Shown here: positions 11,092-21,508 of the stretch, piece after piece
Layout of the letters: every line of letters starts with the position of its first letter
Numbering within the stretch: position 1 is the first letter of the stretch
Assembly: GCF_020283565.1 (NCBI RefSeq)
Contig: NC_060060.1
Coordinates: 48,782,015-48,846,014 of the forward strand
Direction: 5' to 3'
From: Trifolium pratense
Taxonomy: Eukaryota > Streptophyta > Magnoliopsida > Fabales > Fabaceae
Length of the DNA: 64,000 nucleotides
Made by a program: the position numbers and the translations under genes
The notes under the pieces: model-generated
Told to the model about the DNA's origin: nothing
Databases searched by the model: none
Seen by the model: the letters and a program-made list of their open reading frames with translations, nothing else

Positions 11092-13580
11092 TCATTCAGA
11101 GATTGAAAACATGTTCAGATGTTTCTTTATAAAATCAAATCTTTCAACAGATAAAGCTTTAGTAAATATATCAGCCCATTGATTTTCAGTATCAACAAAC
11201 TTAATATCTATAATGCCTCTCTGAACATAATCTCTGATAAAATGGTGTTTAATTTCAATATGTTTGGCTCTAGAGTGTAGAATAGGATTTTTAGATAAAT
11301 GAATGGCTGCAGTGTTATCACAATATAAAGGAATATTGTTACTGCTTACCTGATAATCTTCTAACTGATATTTTAACCAGAGTAGTTGTGTGCAACACTT
11401 AGCTGCTGAAATGTATTCTGCTTCTGCTGTAGACAAAGCTATAGTAGTTTGTCTTTTACTAGCCCAGGAGATAAGGTTTTCACCAACAAATTGACAATTG
11501 CCACTTGTGGATTTTCTTTCAATTTTATCTCCAGCATAATCAGCATCACAGAATCCATTTAGCACATAATCATTGGATTTCTTATAGAGAAGTCCAAGAT
11601 TAGTTGTTCCTTTCAGATACCTGAAGATTCTCTTTACAGCTGTAAGATGAGACTCTCTAGGATCTGACTGGAATCTTGCACATAAGCATACACTGAATAA
11701 AATATCTGGTCTAGAGGCTGTCAGATAGAGTAAGGAACCAATCATACCTCTGTAGACCTTTTGATCTACTTTTCCTTCATCATCTGACTTGCCCATGTTG
11801 GTAGTTGGATGCATAGGAGTATTCATTATCTTGCAGTCATCTAGATTGAATTTCTTCAGAAGTTCTTTAGTGTATTTTGATTGATGAACATAAGTCCCTT
11901 CCTTCTTCTGATTGATTTGAATTCCAAGAAAGAACTTCAACTCTCCCATCATGCTCATTTCAAATTCATCCTGCATTATCTTAGAAAAATTCTTGCACAA
12001 AGCAGCAATTAGTAGAACCAAAAATAATATCATCAACATAAATTTGAATGATTAAAATGTCTTCTTTGGTTGTTTTTCTAAAGAGTGTGCAGTCAACCTT
12101 TCCTTTTTCAAAACCCTTTTCAAGAAGGAAATTACTGAGTCTATCATACCAAGCTCTTGGAGCTTGTTTCAGACCATACAGTGATTTCTTCAATTTAAAA
12201 ACATGTTCTGGGTTTGAGACATCTTCAAAACCAGGAGGTTGCTTAACATACACTTCTTCAGAAATGAAACCATTTAAGAAGGCACTTTTAACATCCATCT
12301 GATACAAGGTTATTCCATGATTAACAGCATAAGATAGAAGTAACCTGATTGCTTCAAGTCTAGCAACTGGTGCAAAGGTTTCAGTATAGTCAATCCCCTC
12401 TTGTTGACTATAACCTTGTGCAACCAGTCTAGCCTTGTTCCTTACCACTTCACCTTGTTCATTCAGCTTGTTTCTGAATACCCATTTTGTTCCAATAATG
12501 TTCTTGTGTGAAGGTTTGGGCACTAGAGTCCACACATCATTCCTTTGAAATTGATTCAGCTCTTCTTGCATTGCTACAATCCAAGCATCATCCTTCAGAG
12601 CTTCATCAATCTTTGAAGGTTCCATCATTGAAATAAGACCAACTAATGATTCCTCATTTCTCAGTTGAGATCTTGTCTTCCTTGGACTATCCTTGTTGCC
12701 TAATATCAGTTCCTCTGGATGTGATGACTTGTATTTGAAAGTATTTCTTGGGGGCTCATCATCTTCAGACTCATCAACATCAGGTTCAGCAGATGATTCA
12801 GTTCTTGGTTGTTCAGAGTCTGTAGGAACTATTGTGTTCAGAGGTACTTCAGAGAATGGATGTTCTGAGTAGTTAGGAATATCTGAATATTGATCCTCTG
12901 ATACCTGAAATCTAGACAAACCTTCCACAAGCTCTGACACTTGGTCAGGCTCTTTGTCATCAAATTTGACATGCATACTTTCCTCCACAGTATGTGTTTC
13001 AGAAATATACAGTCTGTATGCTTTTGAGCGTTCAGAGTATCCTATAAAAATACCCTTATAGCCTCTAGCATCAAATTTCTTTAGATGGACTTTATTGTTT
13101 AAGATATAACATGTACATCCAAACTGATGAAAATAAGAAATATCAGGTTTTCTTCCTTTGAACAATTCATAAGCAGTTTTATTCAACTTAGATCTGATAT
13201 AGATTCTATTTTGAACATAACATGCTGTGTTTACAGCTTCTGCCCATAAAAACTTTGCTACTTTAGTTTCATGCATCATGGTTCTGGCCATTTCTTGCAG
13301 AGTTCTATTCTTCCTTTCTACAACCCCATTTTGTTGAGGAGTTCTAGGAGAAGAGAATTCATGCAAAATGCCATATTTTTCACAAAAGTTTTCAAAAGGT
13401 TCATTTTCAAATTCTCCACCATGATCACTTCTAACTTTTAAAATAGTGTAGCCTTTTTCATTTTGAATTTGTTTGCAGAAGATGCTAAACTCATCATAAG
13501 CTTCATCTTTTGTTCTTAGGAATTTTACCCAAGTCCATCTACTGTAATCATCGACAATAACTAATCCATACTTCTTTCCA
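11092..13580 (-). pseudogene. Sirevirus pol, integrase to RNase H, right copy (frameshifted)
   Basis: Reading leftward from 13580: integrase core with [10 protein letters not shown] and NGVVERKNR, then RT with [24 protein letters not shown] and YVDD (IYVDDIIFG). RNase H follows with [19 protein letters not shown] and the terminal HFIRDYVQRG block. The frame breaks at about 12000 directly after the YVDD block: one extra base shifts the reading, giving two overlapping ORFs (11981-13591 and 11092-12039). Upstream, the N-terminal integrase block is gone, replaced at 13581-13904. The copy therefore cannot make a complete pol polyprotein. Positions 12207-13580 are nearly identical to 1-1374. Confidence 0.88.
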
Positions 13581-13904
13581 TGGTTGTTCAAATATCATTA
13601 CTCCATACACAAAAATGAAAGTTAATAGTAATTGTAGTATCCATTTCTGTCTCTAAATAAATAAAAAATTCAAAATATTGGTGTAATTATATTAAATTTA
13701 CCATAAGTTTTAATCTCTTCATAAAACTTAAAAATCCAACATAAGGTATCAAACTCTTTATATGACACCATAATAATTCTTCACCGGATAATATCGTATT
13801 ACAGAATTGACCGTTGGATTGAAATATAGTACTACATCCGTCCTTAATTATAAGACATTGTTTGACAAAAATATACTATTTATTTACCTTGTTTTGACCG
13901 TATT
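13581..13904. other. 324-bp replacement segment inside right-copy pol
   Basis: The left copy has 281 bp of pol here (1375-1655), while the right copy has 324 bp of unrelated AT-rich DNA. Its right end contains CATCCGTCCTTAATTATAAG, the kind of terminus found in plant Stowaway-like MITEs, but no matching inverted terminus is visible at the left. The flanks share little homology beyond ATTCAAATCAG. This looks like filler from repair of a double-strand break, or a partial MITE copied in. Confidence 0.7.
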
Positions 13905-14294
13905 ATTCAAATCAGAAAGATTAATTTTATAAACATTGTTCTTTCTCAGACCTTTGAATATCATGGAGTTATCAGATTGTTTAGACACAGTACATGATTC
14001 CTTATTAAAGACAACTACATAACCATTGTCGCAAAATTGACTTATGCTCAATAGGTTATGTTTGAGTCCATCTACTAACCAAACATCATTAATAGATAGG
14101 GAAGAATTACCTACTGTACCTGTACCTATTATCTTTCCCTTTTGATTACCTCCAAAGCCAACAGATCCTCCTTCTTTCATAGTCAGCTTGGAAAATAGTT
14201 GTTTGTCACCAGTCATATGCCTTGAACATCCACTATCCAGATACCATGAATGTTTCATGATATTTCTTTGAGTGGCAGGCTGTATGAGAAACAA
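13905..14294 (-). pseudogene. Sirevirus protease region, right copy, cut off
   Basis: A 130-codon remnant with the retroviral-type protease motif LDSGCSRHM (catalytic Asp in DSG) and the following KHNLLSISQ block. It is cut at 13904 by the replacement segment. The first codon of the open frame is TTG, so it is not an independent gene. It is equivalent to 1656-2045 in the left copy. Confidence 0.8.
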
Positions 14295-14296
14295 CT

Positions 14297-15768
14297 TTAA
14301 TCATTGCGATGGAACTCTTCATCAATGTTAATGATAAAGTCATCCCAGTATTCTTCCTCTTCATTTCCCAAGTTCTGATTGTTAACTTGAGAACTTGTCA
14401 GCCATTGATCTAGGACATAAGCCCTTCTTCCCTTGCATAAGACTTGTTTCCACACACTAGGTAGGACATATCCTTTCCTAGTTGGTAAATCTGAATGGTA
14501 CATAATTTCAGCTTTTGGTACCCATCTTCTGGGTCCTCGCTTGTTAGTCCACAAATGTTTACTGTGTTGTTGAGTGTGAGAGAAAGATTTTGGTTTGGAA
14601 TAATAACTCTTTTGAAAATGTTTCTTAGTTTGAGTTCTGTTATTATTCCAGGACTTGGATTGTTTATGCTTCCAGAGTTTGTATTTATCACCAGTCCATT
14701 GATTTGACTGGTTATATCTATTGACTCTAGAATCATAAATAACCTTAGTCCTACGTTGCCTCTGAGGTTTGAGGTTTGACTTTCTTTTAAAAACTTCTGA
14801 GCCTTTAGGTTGACTTTTCTCATGAACTAGAATTCCTCTGGTTCCAGAAGTTGAAGCCTCAGATTTTGAAACTTTCAGAACATCTGAACTAATACTGTCA
14901 AGTTCTGAATAGCTTTTATCTTCTGAGCTTTTCTTCCCAGATCCTGAGGAACTTGGTTCCTCTGAGTTGTCATTTCCCAAATCTCTCAGATTATTATCCT
15001 CATCTTCCAGAGTACCAAATTTCTTTCCTTCTTCACTCTGAGGTACAACATAGTAAACCCAAGATTTTCCAACCTTTTTGGGATAGGTCTTTAGCTTTGA
15101 ATATGTTCTACCATATTCATAGCCAAGTCCTTCTCCTCTATGTCTTAAAACATTATAAATTCTATTAGCAGCTTTGCTCTTCCCAAGGTTGAGATGCACA
15201 AACTGTTGAAGAGCTATTTCCTGCTCATCAATAGGTTTGTGACAAACAGCACAACCCTTTTCAAAGTCATTTACTCTGTTCAGAGTTTCTTGATACAGAC
15301 CTTGAAAATGTTCTGCTTGTTCAGTCAGAGTGTTGAGCTTTTCTTGAAAAACTTTTTGTTTACCCAACACTCTGAGATGTTTCTCAATAACCTTGTTAAG
15401 TGCAGTTATAAGTTGAGATTTAGAGCAGTCAGAAATACCTCATCAGTTACTTCAGAATCTGATCCTGATTCTGATTCATCGTCTGAGTCTACATCTGAGT
15501 CAGCTGAAGCCATCAGGGCTAGATTTGCCTCTTCTTCTTCCTCAACTTCTTCCTCAGATGATAGCTCTTCAAAAGTAGCCATCAGACTCTTTTTCAATCT
15601 GCTCTTGAATTGTTGCTTCTTTGAGCTGTATCTTTTGCTTTTGTCTTTAGCAGACATTTCTGGACAATCAGCAATAAAGTGTCCTGGCTTCTTACAGTTG
15701 AAGCAGTTCTTCTGATCATCCTTTTTGCTGACAAAATTTCTGGAGCTGTTACCTCCTCTGAAATTTTA
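14297..15768 (-). pseudogene. Truncated Sirevirus gag C-terminal region, right copy, frameshifted
   Basis: Same content as 2048-3520: zinc knuckle (near 15690), acidic stretch, heptad-like region, CAVCHKP motif, basic Asn/Gln-rich end. A run of AAAA in the left copy is AAA here (about 15432), which splits the frame into 15406-15657 and 14297-15370. This is the clearest point mutation separating the two units. Gag sequence stops at the same junction (about 15768) as in the left copy. Confidence 0.82.
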
Positions 15769-15807
15769 CTCCATCTTTCAAAATTTTACTCTTAATTTTC
15801 TTCAAAT

Positions 15808-16209
15808 TTGAGTCATTATCAACAAACCTTGCATATCATCTTTTTTCTTCTCTTCCACCTTTCTCTCATTTTCAACTCCTCCCTCTTTTTCTTTTTCTTT
15901 CTCACTTTTTTCTACTTTTTCATTTTCACTCTTCCCTTCTACCACCTTCTTCTCACGCTCACTAGACACTACTTTTGTTCTTCCCTATGTGTGGATAAGG
16001 TAACTTCACATAATAAGAAATTTTTTGAGGTCCCTCTTTCAAAAGTTGACTTTTTATCTTCCTTAACATTGAATCGGGATCAATAAGTCTTTCTTTCTTA
16101 CTTTTCTCTTTTTTTTTCCTCACTCTCATTTTCGACTTCTTCCTCAAGCTCACCATTTCTCTCATTTTCCACTTCTCCCTCATGATCTTTTTCCTCACTC
16201 TAAGTAATT
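15808..16209 (-). pseudogene. Charged low-complexity fragment, right copy
   Basis: Duplicate of 3560-3960 with one additional T in the T-run near 16110, which changes the minus-strand reading frame. See that entry for the weak resemblance to gypsy gag-protease sequence. Confidence 0.35.
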
Positions 16210-16216
16210 GAGAGTA

Positions 16217-16373
16217 CTTGTAAGTGATTGAATGAAGAAACAAGATTATCATGATTTTCTTGTTGGTGGCATAACATTGTTGAAGAAGAAATGAAATTAG
16301 GGTTTGGAAGTTGAAAAAGAGGGAGAGAAGAAGCATAGTACCTCCGAAGCTGTTTGGTTGAAAACGACAACAT
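16217..16373 (-). pseudogene. 5' fragment of an RFL-type PPR gene, right copy
   Basis: Duplicate of 3968-4124: targeting-peptide-like N-terminus from an ATG at 16373, cut before the first PPR motif. It faces the same way as the intact PPR gene at 19089-21035 and must derive from the next gene in an ancestral tandem PPR cluster. Confidence 0.75.
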
Positions 16374-16403
16374 TGTGTAGAATGAATGAATTAAGGATAA
16401 CAC

Positions 16404-17841
16404 TGAACCTATGTACAGCGAGAAATGTTCCCTCTCTCTATTATTTAGGATTCATTCGTTTAATGTTTATGTTGGTGGAAGATTTGGGTTATAGGGAGTT
16501 AACATATATGAGTATAGTAGTTAATAATAGTTAATCAGACACGTGTAGAAGCAATGGAAAGAAAAATGGGCTTCTTCATATTGGGATTCAAGTTCAAATG
16601 TACTATTGGGAGAAGATGGTGAACAAAAGGATGACTCGGTGGTGGTGAATCCACCGCCTAATTACTCTGTCTGACCGCAGGTTTGTTGCACACTGAAGTC
16701 TTGGCGGCACATCGTACTTGAACTTTGTCCCCAATCTCGTCGCAGTTCATGTGTGCAACCATGACATGAATTTTATGCATGAGGGTGCAAAATCAGCATT
16801 CATCTCAGAATGACACGGCTGTATATGAAGGAGAAGGGCCCTGGAATACATGTTCTAGAATAGCATACATCTAATCTTGTACCATAAATACATGTTCCAT
16901 AAATAATATTCACCAAAAATAAAGATAAATACTCATCCAAAACTGCAAAATCAGTAATTATGTAGATCCAAGCTTGTACCTGTTGTGTACAATTCAAGTC
17001 GTTGGATATTAAATCTTAAGTTTATCATTCAAAAATAGTTAAGTTTTGTAAGATTAAAATTATTATTACGCAGAAGTACAAGTATTACAAAGAAAAAAGA
17101 AATTTAGCGACTCGTGGATCCAACAAATATTGAGATTCAGATTCAACAAGCATTAAGAACACTTTGTAACAGATGCCAAATTCCAGTCCACATAGATTGG
17201 ATTTTAAGTTCAGACATTATCTAGATGTAAATTAAATTGATGCCGATAAACACCAGAATAATTAGTTTATAAAAACTACATACAATGCAAAGATTTTAAT
17301 TCGCACAGTTAACCAAAATACCATATAACTTTGGGTCAGTAAACTAATTGCTATAAAGGACATGTGATCAATACAGTTACCATGCAAAAGGTCGAAAACA
17401 CAAAGCAGGTGGCAAAAAATATTGATAACTTACTTGAGAAATCACAAAGTCAAAGTTTCACTTAAACCAGCACTGTCCCAATTCACTTTCTATAGTAGCG
17501 AAAAGTTTCTCCGTAATGCCATTATTAATTCCTGATATAAAACCTACCAAAGTTGTTGTATTAAAATTTACCAGATCACTCCACCAAAATGATTCTTAGA
17601 CTCAAGCTTCCTACAAGTATTAAAGATCTATTCAATAAGACATGTAAATAGAAATACTAACCATCTCTAACGGGGACAGCAATATAAGTGTCATGCTTGT
17701 GCTTGTTGTGTTTACAACTCCACAGTCTAAAGAAACACTTTAATTGACAATAATTGACTTTATTACTTGGCTGGAGCAAGTGTAGTACAATTTGTAAACT
17801 CCTAACCAAACAATATTTCCAAGACAACCGTAACAAATATA
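16404..17841. other. Non-coding PPR-cluster intergenic DNA, right copy
   Basis: Copy of 4155-5591. No gene is supported. It ends with ATATA (17837-17841) against the solo LTR. Confidence 0.8.
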
Positions 17842-18969
17842 TGAAGGTGTGAAAACACAAGAAGGGGGGGGGTTGAATTGTGTTTTAGCTAAGTTAAAAC
17901 TTTTTCAAGTTCTTAACTCAACTACGTTAGCAGCGGAAAAGTAACACAAAAAATAACAAGATAAAGAGAGAGAGAGAGAGAGCACACAAGCAATTTATAC
18001 TGGTTCCTCTCACAAAACGAGAGTAGTCCAGTCCCCTTGCACTTCCAAGGGAGTTCACTATAATCACACAAGATTACACCTGCTCAAGCACACAAGCAAG
18101 AGACTTCTCAACAATGCTCAAGCACACAAGCTTAAGACTTCACACTTAAGCACACAAGCTTAAGTTTCACACTTAAGCACACAAGCTTAAGTTTCCTCAA
18201 GTAAATAGTAAAGTATATAAAAATATACAAATGCTCTTAGATGAACCTAAAGTGAGCAAATACAAAGTAGTACAGAGTATTTGGCTAAAGTGCAAAAACA
18301 CTTGACAGAGGTTCAGAGCTTGTATATCACAGAGTTCAGAGTTTGTTCAGCGCACGTTCAAATCTTAATAATTGTTCTTCTTGTTGTAGCTGAATCTTCT
18401 AGTATATATACCACTAGAAAAGAGTCGTTGCAAAAGGAGCCGTTGGAGTTGATAACCTTTTGTCTTCAAGCAGTCTGTCTTGATGCAGTTTGGTTGTATC
18501 CAAAACTAAGAAAGAGTTTCAGTTACTTTGACTACTGCAGAGAAGACTTTCCTTATTCAGCTAACAAAACTGAAGACCCACGTTCTCAAGTTAGGACAGA
18601 CAAAACAGAGGTAGCTGAACTGATCAGGCTTGAAAGGTCCTTTTCTTCATTGGTAGAAGAGTTGACTAACAAAGAGAATCTTCACAGCTTTCAAAGAGAT
18701 CTTCAGAGGTTGATGAAGCTTGTAGACAGACAAGAAGTTCTGAAGTCTTCATCCTCTGAATGTTGTAACTTCTGAAGTCCAACATCTTCTGAGCGCTTGT
18801 GAACTTCTGAATTTACATCGTCTGAACTTCACTCAGAGCTTATATGATGCTTATATCTGCGCACTCAAAATAAATTTTTAGTCCTTCCAATTGTTAATCA
18901 ATACTTTGTTATCATCAAAACCTTTATAGATTTAGGGGCAAACATTTTTAAATCAATTTTGTTCCAACA
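17842..18969 (-). mobile_element. Sirevirus solo LTR, copy B
   Basis: 1128 bp, apparently identical to 5592-6719. Both flanks are PPR-cluster DNA and both carry ATATA (17837-17841 and 18970-18974), a 5-bp target-site duplication. The uninterrupted site is visible at 37255-37280 (ACAAATATTTTCATTCACTT). No primer-binding site or polypurine tract adjoins it, so the element interior has been lost, presumably by LTR-LTR recombination. It sits about 120 bases beyond the stop codon of the PPR gene to its right. Confidence 0.92.
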
Positions 18970-19088
18970 ATATATTCATTCACTTCCCCACAAATTTCAA
19001 ACTCACCAATATCCCAATCTTTGAAGTATGAACACACTTAACAAAAGAAATAACAATAACAAAATAACCATCTTACCTAGTTTCAATC

Positions 19089-21035
19089 TTACAATAGACC
19101 TTTTGCGATAATTTCACGTAGAAGTTTCTCTGCCTTATCATTTTCACCTTTATTAAACAGAGAACGGATAATTATTTCATAAGTTGCAGCGTCTGGAATG
19201 CAACTATTGTCTTTCATTTTTGATAGCAAGGCCAACGCTTCATCAAACAAGCCCTTGTCGCAAAACCCTTGGATCATAACAGTATATGTATAAACATTTA
19301 GATTGTAGCCTTTGACTGAAAGATCTTCAAAAACATTTCTCGCGTCCTCTACTCTTCCAACTTTACACAATCCGTGAATAAGAATAGTATATGTGTTCAT
19401 ATTTGGTTGAATGCCCTCGTCCTTAACTTTTGTTAATAATGCAATCGCCTTTTCAACATGATGGGTTTTGCATAAAGCATTAAATATAGAATTGTAGGTA
19501 ACTATATCAGGTGGTTGACCTCTATCATGCATCTCATCAACAAGCTTCAAAGCATGAGAGATTCTCCCTGATTTTCCCAAACCATCAATAAGGGAACTGT
19601 AAGCTATCACATTAGGAATAATGTTTCTACAACGCATTTCTTTGAAGAGAATTAAGGCTTCATCCACCATTTTAACCTTACAAAATCCATTAATCATAAT
19701 ATTATAGCTCCGAACTTCAGGAGTCACTCCACTTTGGGCCATGATATTGAATATACCCTTGGCCTTGTTCACTTGTTTAACTAAGCAATATCCATCCATT
19801 AAAGAGTTATATGTAACAACATTAGGTTTAACACCTTTTCTAATCATCATAGCAAACACATTATTAGCTTCTTTCACTATTCCTTCCTTACAAAATGCAT
19901 CAATAAGGGAACTGTAAGTTACCACATTAGGAATAATGTTTCTACAACGCATTTCTTTGAAGAGATTTAAGGCTTCATCCACCATTTTAACTTTACAAAA
20001 TCCATTAATCATAATACTATAGCTGTGAACATTTGGAGTCACTCCACATTGTGCCATGGTGTTGAATGTACGGTTGGCCTTGTTCATTTCTTTAACTAAG
20101 CAATATCCATCCATTAACGAGCTATAAGTAATAACATCAGGTTTAACACCTTTTCTCATCATCATAGCAAACACATTGTTAGCTTCTTTCACTTTTCCTT
20201 CCTTACAAAATGCATCAACCAATATATTGAAGGTAAACACATTAGGGTTGATGTTTTCCAATATCATTTTATTAAACAAATCAATTGCTTCTTTCAATTT
20301 ACCGACAATGCAAATGCCACTAATTAAAGTACTATAAGTGACAACATTAGGATAAATTCTCTTAGCGACCATTTCAGAATATAAATCAAAAGCATCATCA
20401 ACAAGTTTATCTTTGCACATACTGTCAATAATTGCATTGTACATTACCACATTAGGTCGAACCAGTTTCCCATCAACTCGTCTCAACAACTGCAAGGCTG
20501 CACTTGTTTCTCCTACTTTACATAACCCATTGATTAAGGTCCCGTAACTAACTTGGTTCAACTGAAATCCCTGTGCTACGACGTTGTCATGAAAGTTCAA
20601 TGCTTTATGGATCTGACCTTTGAGACAAAGACCCTTGATGAGTGTAGTCAAAGTTATGACATCTGGGTCATAACCCTTTTTGAGAATGTTGGCAAATACA
20701 GAAAAGGAAAGAGAGTTTAAACCCAATTGAGAAAAGCAATTGATCAAGATGCTCAAAGTGACTAAATCTGAAGCAATTCCATTTAATTCCATATGACGAT
20801 GAAGTGAAACAACAGTGTAGTAATGATTGGACTTAACAAGGGAACCTACAATCTTATTAAAATGGAAGATGGGTGGGGTTGGATTCTGATGTAACAAGTG
20901 ATTGAATGAGGAAACAAGATTAGCTTTGTCTTGTTGGTTGTGTAATTGAGAGTATAACATTGTTGAAGAAGGAATGAAATTAGGGTTTGAATGTTGAAAA
21001 AGAGGGATAGAAGAAGCATAATACCTCTGAAGCAT
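19089..21035 (-). CDS. RFL-type P-class PPR protein, 17 repeats (648 aa)
   Basis: Predicted organellar RNA-binding protein of the restorer-of-fertility-like group. An N-terminus rich in Ser, Tyr and Arg without early acids (residues 1-50) suggests mitochondrial import. It is followed by 17 uninterrupted 35-residue PPR motifs from about residue 56 to the end, of the form VVTYNxLIxGxCK...PN/PD. I chose ATG 21033-21035: the frame extends 17 codons upstream only to a GTG, with an in-frame stop above that. Repeats 10-12 (residues 371-475) are a near copy of repeats 7-9 (266-370), a 315-bp internal duplication absent from the paralog at 40129. No C-terminal extra domain, intron or stop is visible. 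A copia LTR lies about 155 bases upstream of the start and may affect expression. RFL proteins typically bind and process mitochondrial transcripts; the target here is unknown. Confidence 0.92.
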   Translation of the reverse strand: MLQRYYASSIPLFQHSNPNFIPSSTMLYSQLHNQQDKANLVSSFNHLLHQNPTPPIFHFNKIVGSLVKSNHYYTVVSLHRHMELNGIASDLVTLSILINCFSQLGLNSLSFSVFANILKKGYDPDVITLTTLIKGLCLKGQIHKALNFHDNVVAQGFQLNQVSYGTLINGLCKVGETSAALQLLRRVDGKLVRPNVVMYNAIIDSMCKDKLVDDAFDLYSEMVAKRIYPNVVTYSTLISGICIVGKLKEAIDLFNKMILENINPNVFTFNILVDAFCKEGKVKEANNVFAMMMRKGVKPDVITYSSLMDGYCLVKEMNKANRTFNTMAQCGVTPNVHSYSIMINGFCKVKMVDEALNLFKEMRCRNIIPNVVTYSSLIDAFCKEGIVKEANNVFAMMIRKGVKPNVVTYNSLMDGYCLVKQVNKAKGIFNIMAQSGVTPEVRSYNIMINGFCKVKMVDEALILFKEMRCRNIIPNVIAYSSLIDGLGKSGRISHALKLVDEMHDRGQPPDIVTYNSIFNALCKTHHVEKAIALLTKVKDEGIQPNMNTYTILIHGLCKVGRVEDARNVFEDLSVKGYNLNVYTYTVMIQGFCDKGLFDEALALLSKMKDNSCIPDAATYEIIIRSLFNKGENDKAEKLLREIIAKGLL

Positions 21036-21190
21036 TTTGGTTGAAAACGACAACACTGTGAAGAATGAATGGATTAAGGATAACACTGAATCTATCTTCT
21101 TCTATCTATAACGAGAACGTTCCCTCTGTATTATTATGGATTCTTTCATTCATTTGGTGCATACTGTCTTTGTATCCCATGTGTCGATAC

Positions 21191-21478
21191 TGTTAATTAT
21201 TAAGAAAAGCAAAAATAATTTGAAGGAAAATGTTTTTGATATTATTGAATGAAAAGGAATTGGCTTTATATAGCCTTACATCAGTTCTGCCACATAGTAA
21301 TCTAAACTGCAACACTAACTAAACATGCCTACAAATAAGGAATAATTCAAAAGACTTAGTCTGCCTACACAGCCACTACTCCTAGTTAATAGGGAAAATA
21401 AAACAACCTTGCTTCCCAATTAACAGGACTTATTATAACATAATTGAAAAATTAAATAAACATCTACTAACATCAACA
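21191..21478 (-). repeat. 3' LTR of the copia element (minus orientation)
   Basis: 288 bp. Carries a 10-bp insertion relative to the other LTR (CATCTACTAACATCAACA against CATCAACA) and four substitutions. Because it lies about 155 bases upstream of the PPR start codon, it could contribute regulatory sequence to that gene. Confidence 0.92.
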
Positions 21479-21508
21479 CTCTCCCTTAAACTGAATGATC
21501 ATAAGCAA

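Larger units (their letters stand above)
1..18969 (-). repeat. Tandem array, 12.25 kb unit: Sirevirus LTR-env-pol-gag' plus PPR flank
   Basis: Positions 1-6719 recur at 12207-18969 in the same orientation. The offset is 12206 at the start and 12250 at the end. Differences I found are one substitution (near 1078/13284), a 1-base deletion in the right copy near 15433, a 1-base longer T run near 16110, a 1-base insertion near 17628, and replacement of 1375-1655 (281 bp) by the unrelated 13581-13904 (324 bp). The unit, read left to right, is LTR, polypurine tract, envelope-like ORF, pol, truncated gag, about 2 kb of PPR-cluster DNA, then the next LTR. Because the gag/PPR-flank junction is shared by both copies, they arose by duplication of an already rearranged block, not by two insertions. 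The window begins inside a unit, so the array probably extends to the left. Confidence 0.9.

Noticed and set aside
11981..12039. Two overlapping pol genes
   Set aside because: The overlap is produced by a single extra base after the YVDD block. It is one frameshifted pol, not two genes.
21036..21086. Upstream extension of the 17-repeat PPR protein
   Set aside because: The extension begins with GTG and is closed by an in-frame TAG upstream. The ATG at 21033-21035 fits the family's targeting leader.
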